Below, piece after piece: positions 40,622-48,436 of a DNA stretch of 64,000 nt. Below the pieces are notes generated by a model. It had not been told where the DNA came from and did no database searches. It worked only from the letters and a program-made list of their open reading frames with translations. Position numbers and translations under genes: made by a program. Origin of the DNA: Tessaracoccus massiliensis (GTDB lineage Bacteria; Actinomycetota; Actinomycetes; Propionibacteriales; Propionibacteriaceae); NCBI RefSeq assembly GCF_000826065.2, contig NZ_LN623543.1:846144-910143 (forward strand), written 5' to 3'. Positions within the stretch are counted from its first letter, which is position 1. Each line of letters starts with the position of its first letter.

Positions 40622-41285
40622 GGGGCATCCCGTCGTGTGGTTGGGCATCGTGGGAGTGGTCACCGCCGTCGCGCTCGGCGTTCCAGACCCCCTGGCCAGC
40701 GCGGCGCTGACTGCGGCGCTGGCACTGAGCGGGCTGATCGCCCGAGGGCCGCGCGCTGCCAGCTTTGTGCTGGGCGCCGCTGCCGCGCTCGGCTGCGCGC
40801 TCGTGTGGCTCGGCTGGCTGTTCCTCGTCCCCACCGCCTCCGTCGCCACCTGGTTGACCGGCGCTCTGGCAGCGGCGAGCGTGTGCCTTGCGCTGGGTGT
40901 TGCCGGGCAGGCGGTTTGCGCACGCGAATGGCTGTCCCTGGCCACCCTCACCGGACCCTTCGCTCCCGCCCTGGGTTGGCTGTGCTGCGGCGGCGAGGCC
41001 GCGGCGGAACTGGCCGCACGCCGGCGGCAGGGCCGGCGGGCAGGGGGCCTCACCGGGTGGCTGACGACGACGCGGGATCTCGCCGAGGGGCTCCCCGGCG
41101 CCTCACCCGGGCGCCTGCTCGCGCTGCGCGGCCCCGATCTCGCGCAACTACTGGCGCTGGCGCTCCTCGCGGCTGCGGTGGTCCTGCGTCCGCAGTACGG
41201 GTCGCTGCCCCTCGTGGCGGCCGCGCTGACCCTGCCGCTCAGCCTCGCCGTCGCGATGCCGCGAAGGGAGGCGCGCAGTGCTTGA
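40614..41285 (+). CDS. ECF transporter T-component-like membrane protein
   Basis: A 223-residue membrane protein with four to six hydrophobic segments, starting MVEGHPVVWLGIVGVVTAVA. A polar helical loop (AAAELAARRRQGRRAGGLTG then WLTTTRDLAEGLPG) fits the cytoplasmic coupling helices of EcfT. Position beside an ABC-ATPase-like gene and an S-component-like gene supports a CbrT/EcfT role in cobalamin uptake. It overlaps both neighbours by eight bases and has AGGAGG before its ATG. Sequence alone is weakly conserved, so the assignment rests on context. Confidence 0.65.
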   Translation: MVEGHPVVWLGIVGVVTAVALGVPDPLASAALTAALALSGLIARGPRAASFVLGAAAALGCALVWLGWLFLVPTASVATWLTGALAAASVCLALGVAGQAVCAREWLSLATLTGPFAPALGWLCCGGEAAAELAARRRQGRRAGGLTGWLTTTRDLAEGLPGASPGRLLALRGPDLAQLLALALLAAAVVLRPQYGSLPLVAAALTLPLSLAVAMPRREARSA

Positions 41286-42591
41286 GTTCGCCTCGTTCAG
41301 CGCCTGGCTGCCTGGCGCCGGCGTCGTCCTCGACGACATCGAACTGAGCTGCCAACCCGGCGAGATCTGGGCCGTCGCCGGCCGCACCGGTGCGGGCGCG
41401 TCGATGCTCCTGCGCGCCGCTGCCGGCCAGCTCCCCCGCATCGCGCAGATCTCGGGGCGCAACCGGGCGACTCGCCGGGTACTGTTCCTCGGCCAGCTCC
41501 CTCCGATGAATGTGGCCGAGTACCTGCGCGGTTTCGTCGACGATGTGCGCGGCGCCGCCGACGACCTCGGGCTCACCTCCCACCTCCAGCACCGCATCGG
41601 CACCCTGCCGCCGGATCTGCGGGTCCCCCTCCATCTGGCCGCCCTCCGCCACGCCCCTGCTGCCGATCTGATCCTCCTCGACGCGCAGCTCACCGCGGCC
41701 ACGCCGCAGACCCGACGCGAGGTGGCGCTGGAAGCTCGCCGCCGGGCCGATGACGGCGCCGCGGTCCTCTGGGCCGACCATGACCTGGACACCTTGTGGG
41801 ATGCCGCCACGCACGTGGTGGAACTGGAGCGGGGCCGCGCGGTGCGCCGGGGGCCCGCCGACGAGTGGCAACCGCTCACGCTGCCACCACCCACGCCGCT
41901 GCTGCTCGAGCGTCTCCGCCCCCTCCCCACGGGGAACCGCGCCCGGCCCACTGCGGCACCGCCCGCCGCCACCAGCACGGTCATCGACCCCGCCGATGTG
42001 GGGCTGACCGGGCGTGGTCTCGAGGTGGGCGCGAACGAGTCGCTGGGGCTGCTCGACCTCTCCGGGCGGCCCGAGCCGCTCGCCCGGCGCATCACCGACC
42101 ATCTGGGCGGCGTGGTGCTGGGCTCACATCTGGCCCCGGAGGACACACCGCTCGCCGCCACCCGACGGTGGTGCCGCGAAGCGGGAGCGCCGCAGGGCGC
42201 CATCGACCTGACCGGGCTGCGGCCCCGTCGTCCCTTCGCCGAGCACAGCGACGGGGACGCGGCACGGCTCCGCGCCCGCCTGAGCGTGCCCGTCACCAGG
42301 CCGCTGTGGTACCCCCACCCCCAGGCCGGGCTCGACGCCCGTGACCGCCATGCCCTCGCCCACCAACTGGCCGGCGCCAACGCCGGGCCGCGGATCATCA
42401 CCACCCGCGACGTGGAGTTCCTCGTGCGGGCCTGCCGCCGCATCACCGTGGTCGACGACGGCCAGGTCATCGCCACCGGCTCGCCGCACGCCATCGCCCG
42501 CTATCTGCCCGAACTGCCGCTCGTGGCGCAGGCCACCGGTTCGAGCCGGTACCTGCGCCTCACGGACCTGCCGTTCGAGGAGGGCCCATGA
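41278..42591 (+). CDS. Degenerate tandem ABC-ATPase-like protein of ECF type
   Basis: A 437-residue protein with two ABC-like halves. In the first, Walker A at 35-42 reads GRTGAGAS: the lysine that binds ATP phosphate is Ala. Walker B at 130-136 reads DLILLDA, with Ala in place of the catalytic Glu, and the signature is LPPDL instead of LSGGQ. Q73 and the switch His H168 remain. The second half (240-437) has no Walker A lysine but keeps VRACRRITVVDDGQVIATGS, a typical ABC C-terminal strand. It overlaps the T gene by eight bases (GTG start) and the S gene by ATGA. It looks unable to hydrolyse ATP in the usual way and may be structural. Confidence 0.72.
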   Translation: MLEFASFSAWLPGAGVVLDDIELSCQPGEIWAVAGRTGAGASMLLRAAAGQLPRIAQISGRNRATRRVLFLGQLPPMNVAEYLRGFVDDVRGAADDLGLTSHLQHRIGTLPPDLRVPLHLAALRHAPAADLILLDAQLTAATPQTRREVALEARRRADDGAAVLWADHDLDTLWDAATHVVELERGRAVRRGPADEWQPLTLPPPTPLLLERLRPLPTGNRARPTAAPPAATSTVIDPADVGLTGRGLEVGANESLGLLDLSGRPEPLARRITDHLGGVVLGSHLAPEDTPLAATRRWCREAGAPQGAIDLTGLRPRRPFAEHSDGDAARLRARLSVPVTRPLWYPHPQAGLDARDRHALAHQLAGANAGPRIITTRDVEFLVRACRRITVVDDGQVIATGSPHAIARYLPELPLVAQATGSSRYLRLTDLPFEEGP

Positions 42592-43493
42592 AGATGAAGT
42601 GGCACCCCATGGCGCCGCTGAGCGGACCGGCCTCCCGCACCGTCCTCGGCCTGATCCTGATAGCGGGCTTCGGGTGGCTCACCTGGCCGATCTGGTCGTC
42701 GTTCACCGCGCCAGATCGCCAGAATCTCGCCGCGCTTCGTCCAGCACTCTTCAGCGCTCTGGCCGGCCTGGTCGTGCTGCTGGGCTGGGCCATCTGGCGG
42801 GATGCCGGGCACCAGATGCGCCAGTTGGCTACGATCGTCACGCTGGCGACGGTCGCGGCTGGGTTCCGGATGCTGGTGCAACCCGGCGCCTCGGGCATCG
42901 AGCCGGTGTTCGCCTTTCCGCTGCTGGCGGGCGTGGCGCTCGGCTCCCCGGCGGGCTTTCTCACCGGAGCGCTCGCCTGCCTCGGCTCGTCTGCGGCGAT
43001 GGGCCTGCTCGCCGACCCGCTCATCGGCCAATGCCTGGTCTGGGGTCTCTGGGGCGCCGCCGGCGGCCTGCTCCGCCCGCTGGGTGGAAGATCCGCCTGG
43101 GTGGGCGCGCTGGCAATGTCTCTGCCGCTCGGGGTCATCACGGGCCTGGCGCTGAACCTCATCGGCTGGAGCGGCGAGCGTACCGCTGAAGTGGGCGCCT
43201 TCCTGCCCGGCGTCGGCTGGTGGGAGGCCGCGCAGCGGCTGTGGGCCTACACGCGGGCCACCTCGATCACCTTCGACCTCGTCCGCACCGCTTCCACCGC
43301 CACCCTGATCGCTTTCATCGGGCTGCCCCTGATCCGGGCCCTGCGCACGGCAGTCGCTCCCGACATCCCAGCCCACCCCACCGAGGTGATCGCCCGCCCC
43401 CCGGAGATCACCCACGAATCCCTGCAGCGCCGCGAACGCAGCGCGCACCTGGCCACCTTGTGGCACCGTCCTGAAGGAGAATCCGATGCTTGA
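42588..43493 (+). CDS. ECF transporter S-component-like membrane protein
   Basis: A 301-residue protein starting MKMKWHPMAPLSGPASRTVL. About six to eight hydrophobic segments lie in 20-250; FRMLVQPGASGIEPVFAFPL and GSPAGFLTGALACLGSSAAM have the small-residue character of ECF S components. A cytoplasmic tail of about 50 residues follows. It is longer than a single S component (about 180-200), so a CbrV-like fused form is possible. Under the cobalamin riboswitch its substrate should be cobalamin or a precursor. It overlaps the ATPase-like gene (ATGA) and the MoxR gene by eight bases. Confidence 0.7.
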   Translation: MKMKWHPMAPLSGPASRTVLGLILIAGFGWLTWPIWSSFTAPDRQNLAALRPALFSALAGLVVLLGWAIWRDAGHQMRQLATIVTLATVAAGFRMLVQPGASGIEPVFAFPLLAGVALGSPAGFLTGALACLGSSAAMGLLADPLIGQCLVWGLWGAAGGLLRPLGGRSAWVGALAMSLPLGVITGLALNLIGWSGERTAEVGAFLPGVGWWEAAQRLWAYTRATSITFDLVRTASTATLIAFIGLPLIRALRTAVAPDIPAHPTEVIARPPEITHESLQRRERSAHLATLWHRPEGESDA

Positions 43494-44463
43494 CGCCACC
43501 GAACTCGAATGGGCCAGTGAGAAGCTCACGGCCATGAGCGACTACTTCGACGGCGTGGTCGTCGGGCAGGAGCGCCTGCGCCGCGCCCTCCTGGCGACTC
43601 TGCTGGGCAAAGGCCACATCCTCGTCGAATCCGTGCCGGGCCTGGCCAAGACGCTCGCCGCCGCCACCTTGGCACGTTCCGTCGACGCGAGCTTCGGCCG
43701 CGTGCAGTGCACCCCTGATCTCCTGCCCAGTGACATCGTCGGCACCGAGGTGTTCGACCCGGGATCGGCCACCTTCCACACCGAGCTCGGCCCTGTGCAC
43801 GCCAACTTCGTGCTGCTCGACGAGATCAACCGCTCCAGCGCCAAGACCCAGTCCGCCATGTTGGAGGCGATGCAGGAACGCCAGACCACCATCGGCGGTC
43901 AGAGCCACCCGCTGCCGGATCCCTTCGTGGTGATGGCCACCCAGAACCCCATCGAGGAGGAGGGCACCTACGTGCTGCCCCAGGCCCAGATGGACCGCTT
44001 CCTGCTCAAGGAGATCATCGACTACCCCTCCGCCGACGCCGAGTTCGAGGTGCTGGGCCGCATCGAGCGCGGCATCTTCGACCACCCCGCCCCCGCCGTC
44101 GCCACCGTTGACGACGTGGCGCGGCTGCGGCGCGCCACCGAGCAGGTCCACGTCGACGAATCGATCAAGCGCTACATCATCGAGCTGATCGGCGTCACCC
44201 GGCAACCAGCCGACTTCCTGGACAGCTCGCACGCCCGCTGGATCGAATACGGCGCCAGCCCTCGCGGCACCATTGCGTTTCTCCAGGTGGCCCGCGCCCA
44301 CGCGCTGCTGCAGGGGCGTGGACACGTGGTGCCAGACGACATCGTCACGATGCGCCACGCCATCTTGCGCCACCGGATCGTGTTGACCTTCGAGGCCCTC
44401 GCAGAGCAAATCCGCGTCGACGACCTGATCGACGCCGTCTTCGACGTGGTGCCGGTGCCCTGA
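43486..44463 (+). CDS. MoxR-family AAA+ ATPase
   Basis: A 325-residue MoxR ATPase. Walker A SVPGLAKT with K55 intact, Walker B FVLLDEINR (D112, E113), sensor 1 MATQNPIEEEGTYVLPQAQM, and the C-terminal lid. MoxR proteins form hexameric rings that work with VWA proteins to remodel targets. The ATG follows AAGGAG and lies inside the last codons of the S-component gene, so it is translated from the riboswitch-controlled operon. This is the only intact ATPase in the operon. Its relatives CobS and ChlI, with VWA partners, act in metal chelation. Confidence 0.92.
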   Translation: MLDATELEWASEKLTAMSDYFDGVVVGQERLRRALLATLLGKGHILVESVPGLAKTLAAATLARSVDASFGRVQCTPDLLPSDIVGTEVFDPGSATFHTELGPVHANFVLLDEINRSSAKTQSAMLEAMQERQTTIGGQSHPLPDPFVVMATQNPIEEEGTYVLPQAQMDRFLLKEIIDYPSADAEFEVLGRIERGIFDHPAPAVATVDDVARLRRATEQVHVDESIKRYIIELIGVTRQPADFLDSSHARWIEYGASPRGTIAFLQVARAHALLQGRGHVVPDDIVTMRHAILRHRIVLTFEALAEQIRVDDLIDAVFDVVPVP

Positions 44464-45335
44464 TGGCGCGCCTGCCCCGCATCCAGTCCCAGGTGGCCCT
44501 GGCGACCCGTTACCGGGTCTCCGGGTGGAGCGAGGGTGCCCACAGCTCCGTCCACGCGGGGCGGAGCCTGGAGTTCCACGACGTGCGTGAATACGTGCGC
44601 GGCGACGACGTGGCCGACATCGACTGGAAGGCCTCGGCCCGGCGCGGTTCGCTGCTCGTGAAGCGTCACGTCGCCGAGCGGCGCACCACGCTGCTCATCG
44701 CGGCAGCCACGGGCCGGTCAATGGCGGCGATGGCGTCGCCCACCGCTCGGAAATCTGACCTGCTGGTGGAGGCGGCAGCCACCCTCGCGGCACTGGCCTT
44801 GGGCCACGGCGACTACATCGGCACGCTGCACTGGAACGACGGGGCCACCGCCGGGGGGCGCCCGAGCACGCGGGCCGTTCAGGTGGAGCAGCTGCTCGCC
44901 GGGCTTGACGCCGCCTGCCGCCTGGATGCCGACGACGCCGATCTACCCAGGCTGTTGGACGCCACCGCCACAGCGCTTCGCCGGCGCAGCGTGGTGGCCG
45001 TCCTCTGCGGCGACGTGGAGATCGACGGCGAACTCGAGGCCCGCCTGCGCCGCCTCGTCGCCCAACACGAGGTGATGCTGGTGGCCGTGCCCGATCTGGA
45101 CCCCACCGCCGACGTGGGCACCGTGGTGGGGATCCACGACCGGCGCCGGCTGCCTCGCGAGCTGCTGCGGGACCGCCATCTCCGGGAGGCCTGGCGCGCC
45201 GACTGCGCCGAGCGCGCCGCGCGACGCAACGCGGCCCTTGCCCGGTTGTCGATCTCCAGCCTGCTGTTGAACCCTGAGCAGGACGTGGTGGGGCAGGTGC
45301 TCACGCTGGTGAGGGGGATGCGCCGTGCCGCTTGA
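44463..45335 (+). CDS. DUF58 domain protein
   Basis: A 290-residue soluble DUF58 protein. The signature GRSLEFHDVREYVRGDDVAD followed by IDWKASARRGSLLVKRHVAE is near residues 35-75; the rest is a degenerate VWA-like fold. DUF58 proteins are constant partners of MoxR. The start overlaps the MoxR stop (TGATG), and the stop overlaps the next gene by 11 bases. Confidence 0.9.
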   Translation: MARLPRIQSQVALATRYRVSGWSEGAHSSVHAGRSLEFHDVREYVRGDDVADIDWKASARRGSLLVKRHVAERRTTLLIAAATGRSMAAMASPTARKSDLLVEAAATLAALALGHGDYIGTLHWNDGATAGGRPSTRAVQVEQLLAGLDAACRLDADDADLPRLLDATATALRRRSVVAVLCGDVEIDGELEARLRRLVAQHEVMLVAVPDLDPTADVGTVVGIHDRRRLPRELLRDRHLREAWRADCAERAARRNAALARLSISSLLLNPEQDVVGQVLTLVRGMRRAA

Positions 45336-45780
45336 GTTGCTGTACCGGGAGGTCGACTACCCGGCCTGGTGGGCCTGGCTGGCCGCCGCACTCGCGGTGT
45401 GCGCTCTGGCGGTGCTCGCCGTCGGCATCTGGCGGTGGCGGGCGAGCCGCCCTGGCGAGGTGGCGCCTGATGATTCGCTCGAGCGCTGCCGCAGTGAGGC
45501 GCTCACCGGTATCGAGAAGGCCTCCGCCATGGCGGATCCGCGGCGGGCCTGCCAGGAGATCAGCCGGGTCACAAGGCGCTTCGTCGGGTTGGCCTCCGGC
45601 GGCGACGCCGACTACTCCTCCGCCGAGCAACTGCGGCGGGCAGCGCGGCTCGATCCGCGGTTGGCGGCGGTGGCCCGATTCGCCGGCGACACGCAGACGG
45701 CCTGCTTCGATCCTGCCTCCACCCCGGATGTGGACACCGTCGCGGCGCGGGCCAGGAGGGTGGTCGACACATGGCGCTGA
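45325..45780 (+). CDS. Small single-pass membrane protein of MoxR/VWA cluster (DUF4381-like)
   Basis: A 151-residue protein from a GTG, with LLYREVDYPAWWAWLAAALA leading into one transmembrane helix (about 14-37) and a cytoplasmic helical domain. Position between DUF58 and VWA genes and the aromatic PAWW before the helix fit DUF4381-type members of Bat/MoxR operons. It probably tethers the complex to the membrane. Confidence 0.65.
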   Translation: MPLELLYREVDYPAWWAWLAAALAVCALAVLAVGIWRWRASRPGEVAPDDSLERCRSEALTGIEKASAMADPRRACQEISRVTRRFVGLASGGDADYSSAEQLRRAARLDPRLAAVARFAGDTQTACFDPASTPDVDTVAARARRVVDTWR

Positions 45781-46733
45781 CCCATCCCCTCCTCGGCCTG
45801 GCCGCTCTCGCCGTGCTGGTGGTGGCCGCGGCGCTCGCGTGGCTCTGGCCCCGCCGGCCGGACCCGGTCACCGGAGCCCTGCCGTTCGCTGCCGCAGCGC
45901 GCCTGCGCGCCCTGCCCAGGTTCCAGGAGTTGGCCCGGCACCGGCGGCGCTGGCTCGTTACCGAGCTAGCCTGCCTCGCGGTGGCCGCCGTGGCCGTCTC
46001 CCTGCTGGTGGCGCGGCCGGTACTGCAGAACACCTCGCACGAGGAACGCGCCAACCGCGATGTGATGCTGTGCCTGGACGTGTCCGGCTCGATGCGCCCC
46101 GTCGTCCAGGGCGTGTTGGGCGCGTTCGAAGACCTCGCCCGCGAACTCGCGGGCGAGCGCATCGGCCTGGTGCTGTTCGACTCCGCCGCGGTCACCGTCT
46201 TCCCGCTGACCGACGACGCCGCCTACATCCGCGACGTACTGCAGGCCACCGCCGCCGAGCTGGAGGCACGCGACATTCCCGGCACCAGGCTGGGCGACGT
46301 GGGCAGCTCGCTCATCGGCGACGGCCTGGCCAGTTGCCTGCTGCGCTTCGATCGGGACGATCCGGCCCGGTCCCGCACCGTCGTCCTGGCCACGGACAAC
46401 CAGACCTCCGGCAAGTCCCTCTTCACCCTCGCGCAGGCGACCGACAAGGCGATCGCCGACGAGGTGCTCGTCTTCGGCATCGCGCCAGCCGACAACGCCC
46501 TGACCGCCACCGACGAGCTCTCTGCGCAGGCGCAGCGCACCGGCGGCCGGATCCTGCTGCTCGGCCCGCGCACGGATCTCGGCGCAGTCACGCAGGCGGT
46601 CGACGCGACCCAGCGCCGGGCGCTGGCGGGGCCGAGCCGCCCCGATGCCCGCGAACTCACCTGGCCGCCCGCCGCGCTCGCCGGGCTCGGTTTGGCGGGC
46701 GCCGCCTACGCCCGACGGAAGGGACGGTCATGA
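45771..46733 (+). CDS. VWA-domain membrane protein 1 (BatA-like)
   Basis: A 320-residue protein with two N-terminal transmembrane helices (about 8-26 and 62-82), a VWA domain (95-290) and a weak C-terminal helix. The metal-binding MIDAS motif DVSGSM (D103, S105, S107) is intact, with the later Asp in VLATDNQTSGK. It should bind a partner in a metal-dependent way under MoxR control. It overlaps the previous gene by ten bases and the next by ATGA. Confidence 0.87.
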   Translation: MALTHPLLGLAALAVLVVAAALAWLWPRRPDPVTGALPFAAAARLRALPRFQELARHRRRWLVTELACLAVAAVAVSLLVARPVLQNTSHEERANRDVMLCLDVSGSMRPVVQGVLGAFEDLARELAGERIGLVLFDSAAVTVFPLTDDAAYIRDVLQATAAELEARDIPGTRLGDVGSSLIGDGLASCLLRFDRDDPARSRTVVLATDNQTSGKSLFTLAQATDKAIADEVLVFGIAPADNALTATDELSAQAQRTGGRILLLGPRTDLGAVTQAVDATQRRALAGPSRPDARELTWPPAALAGLGLAGAAYARRKGRS

Positions 46734-47581
46734 TCTGGCTCAGACTCCTCACCGCTTTGCTGCTGGCCGCCTCCGTCGTCGCGCCGCGTCTGAGCGAACC
46801 GGACGCTCCGGCTCCGCCCACGGGGGCCGACGTACTGTTCCTCGTGGACCGCACCACCTCCATGGGCGCCCAGGACCACCAGGGCCAACGCCCCCGCATG
46901 GAGGGCGTGGCGGACGACATCGCGGCGATCGTCGAGGCGCTGCCCAACGCCCGCTACACCGTGGTGACAGCCGACAACGACGCCCGGATCGCCGCGCCGT
47001 GGACCACCGACACCACCGCCATCGTCACCCTGGGCCGCACGATGGGCTGGCGCGAAGAGGGCTTCGGCACCGGCTCCGACATCGCCGTCGGTGCCCCGCT
47101 CGCCGAAGAACTGCTGCGCGCCTCGGCCGCCGCCCGCCCGGACGTGACGCGGTACCTCTTCTACTTCGGCGACGGGGAACAGATCGCGCCCCACGAGCCG
47201 GCTTCCTTCGCCTCCCTAGTGGACGTCATCGACGGCGCCTGGGTACTCGGCTACGGCACGGCTGAGGGCGGGGTGATGGCGCTGCGCGTCGACTCCGACG
47301 AGCTGGTGACCCGCGACGGCACGGCGCAGTTGTCACGCCTCGACGAGGCGCGGCTGCAGACCATCGCCGAACAGCTCGGCGGCACCTACCTCCATCGCAC
47401 GGCGCCGGGCGGGCTCAGCCTGCCCACCACACCGCGGTCGACAGTGGGTGAGGCCTCCACCGAATCGTTGGGCCTCCCACTGGGCATGCTGCTGGCTGGC
47501 GCGGCAGCGCTGGCGCTCGCCATCGATGTGGTGCTGACCAGCCGTGCGGCCCGCCGGCTCCGGGCGGAGGTCTTGTCGTGA
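46730..47581 (+). CDS. VWA-domain membrane protein 2 (BatB-like)
   Basis: A 283-residue protein with an N-terminal hydrophobic helix (4-18), a VWA domain (32-240) and a C-terminal membrane helix (about 250-270). The MIDAS reads DRTTSM (D40, T42, S44), so Thr replaces the usual first Ser. FYFGDGEQI follows where the third MIDAS segment lies. It overlaps its neighbours by ATGA and GTGA, so the VWA proteins are made together. Confidence 0.82.
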   Translation: MIWLRLLTALLLAASVVAPRLSEPDAPAPPTGADVLFLVDRTTSMGAQDHQGQRPRMEGVADDIAAIVEALPNARYTVVTADNDARIAAPWTTDTTAIVTLGRTMGWREEGFGTGSDIAVGAPLAEELLRASAAARPDVTRYLFYFGDGEQIAPHEPASFASLVDVIDGAWVLGYGTAEGGVMALRVDSDELVTRDGTAQLSRLDEARLQTIAEQLGGTYLHRTAPGGLSLPTTPRSTVGEASTESLGLPLGMLLAGAAALALAIDVVLTSRAARRLRAEVLS

Positions 47582-48243
47582 CGCCGGGACGAGGACGATG
47601 GCTGGGCACCTCCGTGGCGGCGGCGCTCGTGTTGTTGCTCGCCGCCGCCGTGATGGCGGTCCCTCCGGCCTTCGTCGCCAGCGGCAACCGGGCGCTCCAG
47701 CACGGTGTGCCGCTGGCCGCCGAGGAACGCTACGACATCGCCTCGAACGTCCCCTCCGGCAGCGCCTGGATCCCCGTGTTCAACCGCGGAGTCGCCCGGT
47801 ACGACCAGGAGAAGTGGGACGCGGCAGCCGACGACTTCGAGGCCGCCATCGCGCAGACCCCCGTCGAGATGCACTGCCCCGTCTCCCTCAACTGGTCCGC
47901 GGCGTTGGAGGCCGGCGCCGACGCGCTTGCTGCCGAGGGTGATGAGAAGGGCGCCGCGCTGCGCTACCGGCAGGCCCTGAGCGTGCTGGGCTCCGCCGTC
48001 TGCCCGGAGGATCAACCGGGCGCGAACGGTTCGCAGGCCGACGACTGGAACGACGCACGGGAGCGCATCTCCGGCAAGGCGTCTGGCGGCACCCCTGACC
48101 AGGGGGATACCACCGAGGCACCCGAACCGCGAGCTGAGCAGGAGCTGGAGGAGCGTGCGGCCCAGGCGCAGCAGGAGCGCCAGAACGCCGAGCAGCAGCG
48201 CGATCCCCGGGAGGGCGGCGGCGACGGCACCCGCACGTGGTAG
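47578..48243 (+). CDS. TPR-like membrane protein (BatC-like), last gene of operon 1
   Basis: A 221-residue protein from a GTG. An N-terminal membrane helix (10-30) is followed by TPR-like repeats, for example FNRGVARYDQEKWDAAADDF and then ADALAAEGDEKGAALRYRQA. The C-terminus is a Glu/Gln-rich coiled stretch (about 180-215). In Bat operons such TPR proteins accompany VWA proteins. It is the tenth gene of the overlapping run and ends within the start of riboswitch 2. Confidence 0.75.
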   Translation: MTPGRGRWLGTSVAAALVLLLAAAVMAVPPAFVASGNRALQHGVPLAAEERYDIASNVPSGSAWIPVFNRGVARYDQEKWDAAADDFEAAIAQTPVEMHCPVSLNWSAALEAGADALAAEGDEKGAALRYRQALSVLGSAVCPEDQPGANGSQADDWNDARERISGKASGGTPDQGDTTEAPEPRAEQELEERAAQAQQERQNAEQQRDPREGGGDGTRTW

Positions 48244-48345
48244 GCTCCTGGCAGATTCGTCATCAGGGGAATGCGGTGCGAAACCGCAGCTGACCCGCAG
48301 CCGTGAGAGGCGCAGCCTCAAGCCGGAATGCCTGACCCGAATCGC
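48243..48345 (+). ncRNA. Cobalamin riboswitch 2
   Basis: CAGGGGAATGCGGTGCGAAA then CCGCAGCTGACCCGCAGCCG at 48265-48304 is the cobalamin riboswitch core, followed by AGCCGGAATGCCTGACCCG. It starts right at the stop of the previous gene, so it can act on read-through RNA or on its own promoter. Downstream, 48377-48386 can pair with 48427-48436 to hide the ribosome-binding site of the 917-residue protein. Confidence 0.92.
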
Positions 48346-48376
48346 CCTCAAATAACCGTCGAGGTCTACGGTCGGG

Positions 48377-48436
48377 CGCGACTCCCACGGGAGTCCTGCT
48401 TCTCCGACAGGACCCGTGTTGCGAAAGGGAGTCGCG
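48377..48436 (+). promoter_or_regulatory. Sequestor/anti-sequestor of riboswitch 2
   Basis: CGCGACTCCC (48377-48386) is a perfect 10-base complement of GGGAGTCGCG (48427-48436), which covers the Shine-Dalgarno and the first base of the GTG start. The same CTCC can instead pair with GGAG at 48390-48394, a mutually exclusive hairpin. This points to control of translation. Confidence 0.7.

Noticed and set aside
41278-42591. Treating the ATPase-like gene as a pseudogene
   Set aside because: The frame is uninterrupted and overlaps both neighbours; only active-site residues are changed, so it is listed as a degenerate but intact gene.
43486-48243. Ordinary aerotolerance (Bat) operon with no link to cobalamin
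   Set aside because: The genes match Bat/MoxR families, but every gene overlaps its neighbour back to the riboswitch-controlled transporter genes, so an independent operon is not the simplest reading.
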